The notes: generated by a model from the sequence alone, not told the origin. DNA of 64,000 bases from Chitinophagales bacterium (GCA_020636645.1 JACJXO010000003.1:310001-374000), one strand, 5' to 3'; positions 1 to 9,335 are shown, counted from the stretch's first letter. Numbers and translations are program-made.

Positions 1-78
1 AAAACCGCCCAGACCGGGAATGACCACGTAGTCATGATCCTGACAAAGCTCCTGAATATAGACCGGTATCAACTGCAT
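1..78 (-). CDS. N-terminus of HU-CCDC81/SPOR-type protein (partial)
   Basis: Only the first 26 codons are in the window; the gene continues off the left edge. The ATG is at 76-78 and the reading frame is open to base 1. The visible peptide contains YIQELCQDHDYVVIPGLGGF, which resembles the start of Bacteroidota proteins that carry a CCDC81-like HU domain, often followed by a C-terminal peptidoglycan-binding SPOR domain. It lies 42 bp downstream of the barrel gene and on the same strand, so it may be the last gene of the TPR-barrel transcript. The family call rests on this short motif; the SPOR domain itself is not visible. Confidence 0.6.
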   Translation of the reverse strand, partial: MQLIPVYIQELCQDHDYVVIPGLGGF

Positions 79-120
79 CAGACGAACGTCCAAATGTAGT
101 GAATTCCGAAAAATCCTGTA

Positions 121-1731
121 TCAGAAAGAGAACGAAAGACCACCCAGCATGTTGAAACCATAGCTTGGGTAGTTCAGATATCGTTCGTATTTGATTCCTG
201 CAATGTTATTGACCTCCAGGAAAATGTTGAAAAGATTGTTGTATCTGTACACGGCCGACAGGTTCACATCGATCGTTCCTTTCAATTCACTGGTGGTTCC
301 GTCAGCCAGCAGCGCAGGCATCTTGCCCAGTCCATACAATTCTGCTGCAGCGGTCAGCTTGCTGTTGAAGTGATAGTCTGTACCCAGCCTCCAGGTGAGG
401 TTGGGGGTATGCCAGGCTTCTGCAACATTACTGAGCTCACTGAAGGTGAATGCATTCAGAGCCGCACTGAAACCAATTCTGTCAGGTACGAAATAACCCA
501 GTTCCACTGCCACACCTGCCATAGTTCCATCGCCGTATAAGGGGATGAAGCGAAGACTATCCGCCGACTGGTTAACGAAAAAGACCATGTCTTCAAACGG
601 AGTATAATACCCTTTGGCTGAGAATGACAGATTTCCGCTGGTAGAGGCCCTGATACCTCCATATAACTCATATCTGGAAGTAGGTCTGATCTCAATACTG
701 TCGGCAAGGAATGGGTTCTCTTCGGTCAGCGTATAGTAGTTATTGCGTTGCAGCTGCCCGTCTATACCGGCAATGAATACCAGCTTATCTCCTACCAGAT
801 CCTTACTGAAATCTACGTCTGGTACAGCATAGTATTTACTGTCAGAGCTCACCGTGTTGCCAAGAGAAGCGTGCACACTCCAGCCTTCTTCCTCAATATT
901 ATACCTGAGAGCAAGCGTGGTGAATGAATTATAATAAGGTTGTAACCCGTTGTAATCAAAATAGTCGATGTTTAAACCGGCCCCTGTGGTATGGTGTTTC
1001 TTCAGTTCTTTATCGGCTGTCAGATCCAGCCAAGGATTCAGCTGCCTGTATCCTGCCAGGTCCTGAACCCCTTTTACTCCACCTGAAATATTAAAATCTA
1101 CATCCAGGTCATTCTCTTTCAGGTTGGCCAGCCCCAGATCAAAACCGAACCTGTTATACCGCTGCCTGACACTGTCTTTCGGGAAGCTTATGCTGTCTTC
1201 GTTGTATCCGTAATAGTGAACAATATCATTCCTGTAGAACAGGTTTACAGGAATGACATATTCTTTTTTGATATAGAACTTACTTCTTCCATCTACATCA
1301 AGATCGCTGTAGCGCTGATTCTCTCTGGAACCGTTGCTGCTGGTATATCTAGCAGCCAGACCGTACTGGAACTTATCAGACCTGTTGGAGTTGATATACA
1401 CCTCTCCCAGTGGTGTGAACTGGGTTCCGAAACCGGCTTTCAGATAGTTGAGTGACAGTTCATCCTGCGGAGTTTTACTCAATGCTACCGGCTTGATCTT
1501 GATGGGAGAATAGGGAGCCTGATAAAAAACCACCGGCATACTATAGGTCAGTTCACCAACAGAGTCAGATGCAGGCAGCACTTCTCCGTTGATGGTCACC
1601 TTGACGGCATCAGCCAGAATGGGATTGTAGTCTCTGATCACATCTACCTCTTCTGTTTCCAGTGTACCTTGTGCATGCAGCATCAAAGGCGCCAGGAATA
1701 CAGATAATACGATGAGCAACTTGCTGTTCAT
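121..1731 (-). CDS. Plug-less TonB-receptor-like outer-membrane beta-barrel protein
   Basis: 536 residues. Residues 1-20 form a signal peptide ending in HAQ. The rest is rich in alternating aromatic and polar strands and ends in a terminal phenylalanine (GGLSFSF), as expected for an outer-membrane barrel. No plug domain or CarboxypepD_reg domain precedes the barrel, unlike a complete TonB-dependent receptor. It starts 11 bp after the TPR gene, so the two are probably co-transcribed and may form an envelope complex. Function unknown; transport by itself is unlikely without a plug. Confidence 0.7.
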   Translation of the reverse strand: MNSKLLIVLSVFLAPLMLHAQGTLETEEVDVIRDYNPILADAVKVTINGEVLPASDSVGELTYSMPVVFYQAPYSPIKIKPVALSKTPQDELSLNYLKAGFGTQFTPLGEVYINSNRSDKFQYGLAARYTSSNGSRENQRYSDLDVDGRSKFYIKKEYVIPVNLFYRNDIVHYYGYNEDSISFPKDSVRQRYNRFGFDLGLANLKENDLDVDFNISGGVKGVQDLAGYRQLNPWLDLTADKELKKHHTTGAGLNIDYFDYNGLQPYYNSFTTLALRYNIEEEGWSVHASLGNTVSSDSKYYAVPDVDFSKDLVGDKLVFIAGIDGQLQRNNYYTLTEENPFLADSIEIRPTSRYELYGGIRASTSGNLSFSAKGYYTPFEDMVFFVNQSADSLRFIPLYGDGTMAGVAVELGYFVPDRIGFSAALNAFTFSELSNVAEAWHTPNLTWRLGTDYHFNSKLTAAAELYGLGKMPALLADGTTSELKGTIDVNLSAVYRYNNLFNIFLEVNNIAGIKYERYLNYPSYGFNMLGGLSFSF

Positions 1732-1742
1732 GGATGCTGTTT

Positions 1743-4700
1743 TCAGTTGTCTTTGTTGAATTGTAGTTCGTCCGGATCACTGTCATCATTACTGTTGTCT
1801 TGTATGACGCGTCCGTTGCGTTCCATCTCCTCTACCTGTTCCAGTTTGAACTGTGCCAGTTCCACCAGTTCCGGATCGCCTTCATAATTATCAATGATAC
1901 TGCGCAACGATGCTTTGGCCTGGGCATAGTCGCCTTTGGCGGCTGCTATATCCGCCAGCAGGATATAAGAACGGATCACCCATTCTTCATAAGCAGGCAG
2001 GTCATTGATGATCTCCAGACATTGCTTCTTGGAGTCTTCCAGTTTGTTCTTCTGGAATAGGATGTCGGCCATGATGAACCTGGATTCCACTCCGGTCTCA
2101 TTGGTAGTGAGGTTGGCTGTGGACCTGAACGAATTGTATGCCTTATCGATCTCGCCTTTTGCCAGGTAGGCCTTACCACTGTAAAAATGTGCTTCTATCT
2201 GTTCATCAGTGGTCACCATATCGCTGGCCAGGATGCGACCGGCGTTCAGGATGACCTCATCATAATCATTCAGCAGGTACGAAGTGCGCAGCAAGCCTTT
2301 CATGGCCACATAGGTATTCTCCTTGTAGCTGGCTACATTATACAGCTGCGTATAGTAATCGTTCGCCTTGCTGTAGTCTTTGTTCTGATAGAACATGATC
2401 CAGCTGGCACGAACCAGCGCAGACTCCAGAAACTGTAACCTGTTTTCGTCAATGATCCGGCCGTAGTCCTTCAGTGCTGAGGCATACTGTTCCTGGCGGA
2501 AGTAACTCTCACCGCGATAGAAGAATGCCTGGTCGCGGAAGAACCCTTTCGGGAATTCCTTCAGATAGTCATTGAACAGCTTGACCGCATTGGCAAACTC
2601 CTGTCTGTTGTATTTGATCATTGCCGCATTGTAGCTGATGCTGTCTTTTTCAGACGCCGTGGCCACGCCATCCAGACCATCAGTGTTTCCGGTCTCTTCT
2701 GCGATATCTTTCAGTGCATCTTTTGCTTCGGCACCCTCTGCTGTTGTAGGCGACAGTTCATACGCTTTGCGGTAGTATTCCTCCGCCAGCTTCAGGTCGT
2801 TGAGGTTGTAATAGATCAATCCCAGTTTGAGATATGCCTTGACGGTATAAGGGTTACCGGGTTTATCGCTGAGCAACGCCTTGAAGTTGGTAATAGCAGC
2901 CTGCGAATTTTCCATCAGGAAATAGGTATTCGCAATCTCATACATGGCGTCATCCACATAGAGTGAATTCTTATAGTCGCTGATCAGCTTCTTCAGAATA
3001 GAGATCTTCGATTCGTTCTTACCCTGCAATCCGTTCAGCATACCTTGCTGAAAAAGTGCATAGTCTGACCCTTTGTATTTATTGGTGGCTACGGTGCCGT
3101 AATACTTATCAGCTTTTTTGTAATCTTTCAACATGAAATAACAATCAGCGGCACGAAGGGTGGCATCCAGGGCAATATCATTTCTGGTTCCACCGGTGGA
3201 TGAAGGCTTGAGTTTGCTGAGTGCCTTCTCAAAGGAAGCAGAAGCATTATCAAATTTAGACTGCCGGAAATAGGCATAGCCTATACAATAGTTGGCATAT
3301 TCTTGTTTTACCTCATCAGGCAGCTTTACACTGCCTTTAGACAGTTCTATGAATTTGTTCTGGTTGCGTATGGTGCTGGCATAGTCTTCATTCGCGTAGT
3401 CGATCTCTCCCAGCCAGAAAAAACAGGCAGCCTGTAAACCACCGTCAATTGGCATCTCCAACGATTTATTGAACAACTTGTAGGCATCCTGATACTGCTT
3501 GTCATTGTAGGCATTGACACCACTGTAATAGGCTACTTTCTGATAAGCCTGTTTGAGCTTGTTATTGGTCTTGTCCAGTTTCTCCAGAATGGCCAGGGCT
3601 TCATCATAATTCCTGGTGCGCAGCAATGACTCAGCCAGTAATTCCTGGGCTTCCTCATAGTTTTGAGATTTCGGGTAGGTCTCAATGAAATCTTTAAGTG
3701 AACTGACTGCTGCCGGATAATAACCCAGCTCATAACTCAGCTTTCCGTAATTAAAGCTGGCATGTTCCCTGACCCTTTCATCTACTCCTTTGGAAGCCGC
3801 TTCCTGAAAAGCATTCCGGGCTTCCGCTTTTTTATCCAGATCAAGAAGGCACCTGCCTTCCAGATAATCAGCGTGTTGAGCCAGAGAATCTCCGGTACCA
3901 CGAATCTTTTCCAGATATACCAGAGCCTGTTCAGGCTGGTCCAGTTTGAACTGGCAAAAGGCCACCTGATAGTAATCGTTATCTGTGCCCTTTCTCTGTT
4001 TTTCGAGATAATATTCCAGGTATGGCAGTGCTTTGCTGTATTGTTTCAGATTGAAATAAGCCTTACCTATCAGTTGGTTCAGCTCGTTGTAATAGTTCAG
4101 CCTGGTATTGTCTATCAGGGGCTCGGTATAGTCAACCACCTCCTGATATTTGCCCTGAGAGAAATAGATGTTGGCAAAATAATACGGCACTACAAGAGAA
4201 TAAACAGGATCATCCTTCACCCGTTCAAAGCTTTTAAGTGCTTCCTCATAATCACTTTCAAAATATGCGATGAAACCGTAATAATAATTGGCAGGTAAAA
4301 AATACACTCCCTGTTTATCCTTGATAGGCTGGAAATATTTCTTGGCCTCGGTAAGTCGCTTTTTAGTGAACAGGCAATAGCCATACTGAAAGCGGTAAGT
4401 GTCTTTATCTTCCGCACCCAGATCATAGATATCCACCAGCTCAAACCACTCTATTGCATCTCCATAGCGTCTCTTCTTGAAGTACAGTTTACCCAGTTGA
4501 AAGTTGGCTGACCCCTGAAGGGCATGCCCAGGATAGTTGGCCACAAAGTCCAGCATCAGATTCTCTGCATCGGGGTTGTTCAGCTCAATGGCACAGATGG
4601 CCGCATAATATTCGCTTTCGGCCTGGTACAGAAAGATCTCCTGTTTTCCTGCCGGTGCCTGATAAGCTGCTGCCTGATCGAACAACAATTGCGCAGTGGC

Positions 4701-4847
4701 GTACTTTCCGTTCTCCAGCAGTTCTTTGGCCTGCTCGAAGGTCCGGTAAGGATCCAGTCGTTTCTGGGTCTGCTGACCTGATGCCGGTATGCTGACAGTA
4801 AGCAGCAGACACACCTGTAGGATCAGGTTGAATGGTTGGTTTCTCAT
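1743..4847 (-). CDS. Large secreted TPR-repeat protein
   Basis: 1034 residues with a signal peptide (residues 1-24, ending near ASGQQ) and tetratricopeptide-like repeats along nearly the whole length (YxxAxxxF and GxxxYxxGxYxxAxxxF patterns recur). The C-terminus is acidic. The protein is probably a periplasmic or outer-membrane-associated scaffold. It is first in a leftward group with the barrel gene (11 bp gap) and the HU/SPOR-type gene. TPR proteins paired with barrels are common in Bacteroidota; the role of this pair cannot be read from the sequence. Confidence 0.75.
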   Translation of the reverse strand: MRNQPFNLILQVCLLLTVSIPASGQQTQKRLDPYRTFEQAKELLENGKYATAQLLFDQAAAYQAPAGKQEIFLYQAESEYYAAICAIELNNPDAENLMLDFVANYPGHALQGSANFQLGKLYFKKRRYGDAIEWFELVDIYDLGAEDKDTYRFQYGYCLFTKKRLTEAKKYFQPIKDKQGVYFLPANYYYGFIAYFESDYEEALKSFERVKDDPVYSLVVPYYFANIYFSQGKYQEVVDYTEPLIDNTRLNYYNELNQLIGKAYFNLKQYSKALPYLEYYLEKQRKGTDNDYYQVAFCQFKLDQPEQALVYLEKIRGTGDSLAQHADYLEGRCLLDLDKKAEARNAFQEAASKGVDERVREHASFNYGKLSYELGYYPAAVSSLKDFIETYPKSQNYEEAQELLAESLLRTRNYDEALAILEKLDKTNNKLKQAYQKVAYYSGVNAYNDKQYQDAYKLFNKSLEMPIDGGLQAACFFWLGEIDYANEDYASTIRNQNKFIELSKGSVKLPDEVKQEYANYCIGYAYFRQSKFDNASASFEKALSKLKPSSTGGTRNDIALDATLRAADCYFMLKDYKKADKYYGTVATNKYKGSDYALFQQGMLNGLQGKNESKISILKKLISDYKNSLYVDDAMYEIANTYFLMENSQAAITNFKALLSDKPGNPYTVKAYLKLGLIYYNLNDLKLAEEYYRKAYELSPTTAEGAEAKDALKDIAEETGNTDGLDGVATASEKDSISYNAAMIKYNRQEFANAVKLFNDYLKEFPKGFFRDQAFFYRGESYFRQEQYASALKDYGRIIDENRLQFLESALVRASWIMFYQNKDYSKANDYYTQLYNVASYKENTYVAMKGLLRTSYLLNDYDEVILNAGRILASDMVTTDEQIEAHFYSGKAYLAKGEIDKAYNSFRSTANLTTNETGVESRFIMADILFQKNKLEDSKKQCLEIINDLPAYEEWVIRSYILLADIAAAKGDYAQAKASLRSIIDNYEGDPELVELAQFKLEQVEEMERNGRVIQDNSNDDSDPDELQFNKDN

Positions 4848-4856
4848 ACGTCTGTA

Positions 4857-4865
4857 AAAGGTAAA
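4857..4865 (-). promoter_or_regulatory. Candidate -7 element of the TPR-barrel operon
   Basis: On the minus strand the bases read TACCTTTTA, close to the Bacteroidota -7 consensus TAnnTTTG, nine bases upstream of the TPR gene ATG. The rest of the gap 4866-5024 shows nothing else I can name. Confidence 0.35.
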
Positions 4866-5024
4866 GCTTCTTTGATAGCGTGCTGATTAGTACAAAACCA
4901 GAATCGTGCCGAAGTTAAGAAGGATCATAGGCGGGCTGTGGCTGTGCTGTTAAAATTGAATACACAACTGCTTGTTGATAATCAACGACAAAGGGCGGGA
5001 AAATATTGGATGCCGGGTGCGTTA

Positions 5025-5483
5025 TTACTGCGGCACCCACTGAAAATCGCCGGCAGCATACCATCTTCCGTTCAGCTTGTATGCTTTGCAGGTGTACTTG
5101 CGCACCTCTCCGTTCACACGTATCTTGGTGATGAGACTGGCCTCCGCTACATTCTCTGTCTTTGCAGCTGCCTGCTGGGTATTGGCATACTCTGCAACAG
5201 ACCAGTCTGAGAAATCCTGATAGAATGCTGTGAACGAAGCTGCCTGAATTCTGCGCATATCATCGTATGCCTGATCAAAAGATGACTGGTCCCATTTTTT
5301 CAGATCATAGTAGCGCTTGTATTCTGCTTTTCCAGGAATGAGCAGGCGGTATTTCTCCAGATCACCTGACTTCAGGTTATCGAAGATCTTCCTGGAAAGT
5401 ATCTCGTTATCCAGGCTGCCCTTTTCCTGACTGTTACAACTAACAAGCAGCAACAGACTCAGTATCAGTGTACAGGTTCTCAT
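5025..5483 (-). CDS. Hypothetical lipoprotein
   Basis: 152 residues from the ATG at 5481-5483. This start gives a clean lipoprotein signal (LILSLLLLVSC, Cys at residue 16); an upstream in-frame ATG at 5507 would place extra residues before the signal and would cover the promoter. The mature part is mostly helical in its first two-thirds, then short beta-like segments with KYTCKAYKLNGRWYAAGDF, which resembles DUF-type lipoproteins that bind small ligands. No family recognised. It is divergent from the RNase HI gene. Confidence 0.7.
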   Translation of the reverse strand: MRTCTLILSLLLLVSCNSQEKGSLDNEILSRKIFDNLKSGDLEKYRLLIPGKAEYKRYYDLKKWDQSSFDQAYDDMRRIQAASFTAFYQDFSDWSVAEYANTQQAAAKTENVAEASLITKIRVNGEVRKYTCKAYKLNGRWYAAGDFQWVPQ

Positions 5484-5492
5484 ACAGACAGG

Positions 5493-5501
5493 GTAAATGT
5501 A
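5493..5501 (-). promoter_or_regulatory. Candidate -7 element of the lipoprotein gene
   Basis: Minus-strand TACATTTAC matches TAnnTTTR and ends 9 nt before the chosen ATG at 5483. A TTTG lies about 22 nt further upstream as a possible -33 element. Confidence 0.45.
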
Positions 5502-5536
5502 CTTCAAAATCCAAATTAATGGTCAAATTTGACGCC

Positions 5537-6016
5537 ATGGTAGAATTGTTCACTGACGGGGCGGCAAAGGGAAACCCGGGGCCGGGAGGGTATGGTGTAA
5601 TCCTGCGTTACGGAAAGCACGAAAAAGAGATCAGTGAAGGATTCCGGCTTACCACCAATAACCGCATGGAACTGATGGCCGTATGCGTGGGGCTGGAAGC
5701 CCTGACCCGTCCGGGACTGGAAGTAGTGGTGTACAGCGATTCCAGGTATGTAGTGGATGCGGTCGACAAGAAATGGGTGTTCGGCTGGGAGCGTAAGGGT
5801 TTTGCGAAGAAAAAGAACCCAGACCTTTGGGCCAGATTTCTAAAAAGTTACAGACAGCATAAAGTACGCTTTGTCTGGATCAAAGGCCACGACGGGCACC
5901 CTGAAAATGAACGCTGTGATCAGTTAGCAGTACAGGCATCTTATGGCAGACATCTATTGACCGATTCAGGCTACGAAGAGGGTCTGAACAGCGGGATGTT
6001 TGATGATCAGGACTGA
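5537..6016 (+). CDS. rnhA: Ribonuclease HI
   Basis: Degrades the RNA strand of RNA-DNA hybrids. The metal-binding acidic residues are all visible: Asp in ELFTDGAAKGNPGPGGYG, Glu in NNRMELMAV, Asp in VVYSDSRYVVD, and the final Asp in NERCDQLAV. About 159 residues, the usual size. I chose the ATG at 5537 because the protein then begins MVELFTDG as in relatives; an in-frame ATG at 5519 would add six residues. Its 3' end overlaps the convergent fructose-bisphosphatase gene by 10 bp. Confidence 0.93.
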   Translation: MVELFTDGAAKGNPGPGGYGVILRYGKHEKEISEGFRLTTNNRMELMAVCVGLEALTRPGLEVVVYSDSRYVVDAVDKKWVFGWERKGFAKKKNPDLWARFLKSYRQHKVRFVWIKGHDGHPENERCDQLAVQASYGRHLLTDSGYEEGLNSGMFDDQD

Positions 6017-7032
6017 GCAAGGCCGGCAGACTCACGGCTGGCTTCCAGAAACTTTTCCACATCTTCCACCATCAACCTGGAACCTATATACAACGGGCAT
6101 CGCTGATGCAGCTCTTTAGGATCTACTTCCATGATGCGCTTGAATCCGTTGGAAGCCTTCCCTCCTGCCTGCTCAGCAATGAATGCGAGCGGATTGCATT
6201 CATACAGTAAACGGAGTTTTCCTTTAGGAGATTTGGCGGTTTCAGGGTAGATATAAATACCACCCTTGAGCATGTTGCGATGAAAGTCTGCCACCAGAGA
6301 ACCGATATACCTGGAAGTATAAGGCCTGTTGGTAGGAGAATCAGCTTCCTGGCAATACTTGATATACTTCTTTACCCCATCCGGAAAATGCACATAGTTC
6401 CCTTCGTTGATGGAGTAGATATTTCCCGATTCAGGGATGGTGATATTGGCATGCGACAAACAGAACTCACCAATGGAGGGATCCAGTGTAAAGCCATTCA
6501 CCCCATGTCCGGTGGTATAGACCAGCATAGTGGATGAGCCATAGATGACATAACCACTGGCTACCTGTTCATGACCCTTCTGCAGAAAATCTTCCAGGGT
6601 GGCACTTCCCGTAAAGGAGATTCGTCTGTATATACTAAAAATGGTACCAATAGATACGTTCACATCTATATTGGAGCTTCCGTCCAGCGGATCGATCAGC
6701 ACCACATATTTACCGTTGCGTGAAACCTTACCATCCAGACCAATGAAGTCGTCCAGTTCTTCAGAAGCGATACCACAAACCTCTCCCCCTGCATTCAGGG
6801 CTTCAATGAACTGGGTATTGGCAAACACATCCAGTTTCTGCTGTTCTTCGCCCTGAATATTCTCACTTCCTTCGGCACCCAGAATGTCCACAAGACCTGC
6901 TTTGTTCACCTCCCGGTTCACCACTTTGGCAGCGATACTGATGTCAGATAACAAACGGGTCAACTCTCCGGTCGCATAGGGAAAATCACTCTGCCGCTCT
7001 ATAATGAACTCTACCAGGGTCTTTACCTTCAT
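6007..7032 (-). CDS. fbp: Class I fructose-1,6-bisphosphatase
   Basis: 341 residues. Hydrolyses fructose 1,6-bisphosphate to fructose 6-phosphate in gluconeogenesis. The class I signature is present: the acidic metal site ASEELDDF followed by VVLIDPLDGSSNIDVN, and the sugar-phosphate region NRPYTSRYIGSLVADFHRN plus GGIYIYPETAKSPKGKLRLLYE. Full length. Divergent from the acetyltransferase gene, each with its own promoter in the short gap; the 3' end overlaps rnhA by 10 bp. Confidence 0.95.
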   Translation of the reverse strand: MKVKTLVEFIIERQSDFPYATGELTRLLSDISIAAKVVNREVNKAGLVDILGAEGSENIQGEEQQKLDVFANTQFIEALNAGGEVCGIASEELDDFIGLDGKVSRNGKYVVLIDPLDGSSNIDVNVSIGTIFSIYRRISFTGSATLEDFLQKGHEQVASGYVIYGSSTMLVYTTGHGVNGFTLDPSIGEFCLSHANITIPESGNIYSINEGNYVHFPDGVKKYIKYCQEADSPTNRPYTSRYIGSLVADFHRNMLKGGIYIYPETAKSPKGKLRLLYECNPLAFIAEQAGGKASNGFKRIMEVDPKELHQRCPLYIGSRLMVEDVEKFLEASRESAGLAQS

Positions 7033-7045
7033 AACTGTGTTGTGG

Positions 7046-7054
7046 GCAAAGGTA
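7046..7054 (-). promoter_or_regulatory. -7 promoter element of fbp
   Basis: Minus-strand TACCTTTGC is an exact match to TAnnTTTGC, 13 nt before the fbp ATG. Confidence 0.6.
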
Positions 7055-7078
7055 GTAATTCCACCGTTTCGGCCTCTT

Positions 7079-7087
7079 TATCTTTAG
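7079..7087 (+). promoter_or_regulatory. -7 promoter element of the GNAT gene
   Basis: TATCTTTAG matches TAnnTTTR and ends 4 nt before the ATG at 7092, implying a leaderless or nearly leaderless mRNA. Confidence 0.45.
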
Positions 7088-7091
7088 CGGC

Positions 7092-7538
7092 ATGCAGATA
7101 CACATCAGAAAAGCAGTTATTGAAGATATGGCCTTTGTGCACCGTCTGGTTCAGGAACTGGCAGAATATGAAAAAGAACCGGAGGCCGTTACCACTACCG
7201 TTGCACAGTATGAGGCAGACCTGGAAACAGGCAGATTCTCTGTGCTGGTAGCTGAAACCGGATCGGGAGTCATAGCCGGTATGGCTTTGTACTATCCTGT
7301 TTACTCTACCTGGAAGGGGCCCTATCTCTGGCTGGAAGACCTGGTGGTGCAGGAATCTTTCCGCCGGCATGGTATTGGCACCCTGCTGATGGATGCACTG
7401 GAAAACGAAGCCAGAGCAGCCGGCTTTCCGCTGCTTCGCTGGCAGGTGCTGGACTGGAACACGCCGGCCATCAGCTTCTACAAAGCTCGTAGCGCACAAC
7501 ACGATGCCGCCTGGCATACGTATCGTCAATGGCTTTGA
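7092..7538 (+). CDS. GNAT-family N-acetyltransferase (SSAT-like)
   Basis: 148 residues. The central part, YYPVYSTWKGPYLWLEDLVV then FRRHGIGTLLMDALE, contains the acetyl-CoA pyrophosphate loop (R-x-x-G-I-G) and the STWKGP..LEDL sequence typical of diamine/spermidine acetyltransferase-like members. Substrate therefore may be a polyamine or a related amine, but this is family inference. The next gene, aspartokinase, starts 21 bp later but has its own promoter. Confidence 0.85.
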   Translation: MQIHIRKAVIEDMAFVHRLVQELAEYEKEPEAVTTTVAQYEADLETGRFSVLVAETGSGVIAGMALYYPVYSTWKGPYLWLEDLVVQESFRRHGIGTLLMDALENEARAAGFPLLRWQVLDWNTPAISFYKARSAQHDAAWHTYRQWL

Positions 7539-7545
7539 TCTGTTG

Positions 7546-7554
7546 TAGTTTTGC
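7546..7554 (+). promoter_or_regulatory. -7 promoter element of aspartokinase
   Basis: TAGTTTTGC, an exact TAnnTTTGC match, ends 5 nt before the GTG start at 7560. Confidence 0.6.
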
Positions 7555-7559
7555 AGGCT

Positions 7560-8804
7560 GTGAAAGTATTCAAATTCGGAGGGGCCTCAGTCTGTGATGC
7601 AGACAGCATCAGGAATGTGGGTCGTGTGCTGCAGCTATTTGCCCCGGAAAAGCTGGTCATCGTGGTTTCTGCTATGGGAAAGACCACCAATGCCATTGAG
7701 CAGATGGCGGGTAAAGCTTATGCAGGACTGCCCTGGGAGGCCTACATGCAGCAGCTTGCAGAAAGCCACCTGCAAACTGCTCATGAACTGAACCTGGACA
7801 AACAGACGATAGAGCGGCTTATCGCCAACCTCCGATCGAACCTCGTTAATTACAAAGACCTCCCTTTCGATCAGTATTATGACCAGACCGTGCCCTTCGG
7901 CGAACTGCTGTCATCTGCCTTGTTATCGGCCTGGCTCCAGGCGAACGGACAACCTACCACCCTGCTGGCCGCAGGCGATCTGCTGGTGACCGACAAGACC
8001 TGGCGGGAAGCCACGGTAGATATGGAGGCCAGCATCATGGCCATTCAAAAGCAGGTCATCCCCGCTCTGGCAAACGGACATGTGCTCACTCAGGGCTTTA
8101 TAGGCAAATACTCCAGCGCATTCTATACCACCCTTGGCCGGGAAGGATCTGATTATACAGGTGCCATTCTTGCCCATGCCCTGGATGCTGAAGGTTTGTG
8201 GATATGGAAGGATGTGCAAGGTGTGCTAACCGGCGATCCGAAAGAGTTTTCAGATATGAGCCTGCTGGAAGAACTCAGCTATTATGAGGCCATAGAAATG
8301 ACGTATTACGGAGCAACGGTCATTCATCCGAAGACCATCCAGCCGCTGCGCATGAAACAGATTCCGCTGCATGTGCGCTCCTTCCTGCAACCGGAAGGCA
8401 AAGGAACAGTGGTGCATATGGATCATGTGGAAAGAGCCTATCCGCCTGTATTGGTGCTGAAAAAGAACCAGGCACTCTTGTCTATCACCACCCGCGACTA
8501 CAGCTTTATGGTGGAGGAACACCTCAGTCAGCTGTACCGCATCTTCTCAGAACACAGGGTGCGCATCAACCTGCTGCAAACCGCTGCACTGAGTTTGTCT
8601 GTATGTGTGGACTTTATTCCGGAAAAGCTCAAACCCCTGCGGGAAGCATTGTCGGTCCATTTCAAAGTGACAGAGAATACCGGACTACAGCTCTTGACGG
8701 TAAGACATTACAACCAGGAAGTGCTGGACAGATTACTGGGCAACAGAGAACCACTGCTGACCCAGAAAAGCAGGCATACCATACAGATGGCCCTGCCAGA
8801 CTGA
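7560..8804 (+). CDS. Aspartate kinase (monofunctional)
   Basis: About 414 residues. Phosphorylates aspartate in the first step of the lysine, threonine and methionine pathway. The N-terminal KVFKFGGASV motif, the VVSAMGKTTNAIE region, and the GREGSDYTGAILAHAL plus WKDVQGVLTGDP segments define the amino-acid kinase domain (about residues 1-280). The C-terminal third (LLSITTRDYSFMVEEHLSQL) is an ACT-type regulatory domain. I chose GTG 7560 because it yields MKVFKFGG; the frame is also open from a TTG at 7551, inside the promoter element. Confidence 0.92.
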   Translation: MKVFKFGGASVCDADSIRNVGRVLQLFAPEKLVIVVSAMGKTTNAIEQMAGKAYAGLPWEAYMQQLAESHLQTAHELNLDKQTIERLIANLRSNLVNYKDLPFDQYYDQTVPFGELLSSALLSAWLQANGQPTTLLAAGDLLVTDKTWREATVDMEASIMAIQKQVIPALANGHVLTQGFIGKYSSAFYTTLGREGSDYTGAILAHALDAEGLWIWKDVQGVLTGDPKEFSDMSLLEELSYYEAIEMTYYGATVIHPKTIQPLRMKQIPLHVRSFLQPEGKGTVVHMDHVERAYPPVLVLKKNQALLSITTRDYSFMVEEHLSQLYRIFSEHRVRINLLQTAALSLSVCVDFIPEKLKPLREALSVHFKVTENTGLQLLTVRHYNQEVLDRLLGNREPLLTQKSRHTIQMALPD

Positions 8805-9299
8805 TCACTTGTAAGGCCGGTTCAGGATTGCATCAGAGATGATGATATGCTTCAGATCCAGCTTCTTCAACAAAGCGGGCTTCTTCCTTGATTGTGAATA
8901 AACCTTCATGATCCGCTGGTCCAGCTGGTGCGACTCCGCATCATGCTGCTCATGCCGCTGCTTTTCAACGAACCGCATATACTCCTCATGGCGTTTCTTT
9001 TCCTGATCTTCTATCCGCCTGGCCTTTAACTCACGGGCCAGTTCTTTCTCCCTTTTGGCAGCTGCCTTTTTCTGGGCTTCTGCTTCTGCAGCCCGCCTGA
9101 TCTCTTCCATCAGTTCCTGGAAGGTGGGCTTGGGCGGTTCAGGTTTCTTAGGCTGGGGTCTGGACTCCTGGGTGGTGACCGTTCTCTGCTGCTTCTTTTT
9201 TTCGTCAGCTGCTTTTTTTGCAGCCGCTTTTTTGCTGGCATTGTAAATGCTGAAACCGATCCAGAGGACGAACATTAATATACCAAATAAAGAATCCAT
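8805..9299 (-). CDS. Membrane-anchored coiled-coil protein, conserved C-terminal motif
   Basis: 164 residues. One N-terminal membrane segment (about residues 4-20), then a long charged Lys/Glu/Ala/Gln-rich coiled coil (about 22-125) and a short end, DLKHIIISDAILNRPYK. The 'I..S.ILNRPY' tail is seen in small Bacteroidota proteins of unknown function. It abuts the convergent aspartokinase gene with no gap. Possibly a structural envelope protein; function unknown. Confidence 0.7.
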   Translation of the reverse strand: MDSLFGILMFVLWIGFSIYNASKKAAAKKAADEKKKQQRTVTTQESRPQPKKPEPPKPTFQELMEEIRRAAEAEAQKKAAAKREKELARELKARRIEDQEKKRHEEYMRFVEKQRHEQHDAESHQLDQRIMKVYSQSRKKPALLKKLDLKHIIISDAILNRPYK

Positions 9300-9326
9300 G
9301 CTTCCTGTATCTGAACCGAAGGTACA

Positions 9327-9335
9327 ACAAATTTA
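9327..9335 (-). promoter_or_regulatory. Candidate -7 element for the coiled-coil protein
   Basis: Minus-strand TAAATTTGT fits TAnnTTTG, 27 nt before the ATG at 9299. The remainder of the gap to 9545 is AT-rich and holds a perfect 6+2+6 palindrome (TTAGAC-CC-GTCTAA, 9375-9388) that could be an operator. Confidence 0.35.

Noticed and set aside
7029..7529. Leftward frame of 166 codons opposite the GNAT gene
   Set aside because: The rightward frame has clear GNAT motifs and a promoter; the leftward one has none and would overlap the fbp promoter.
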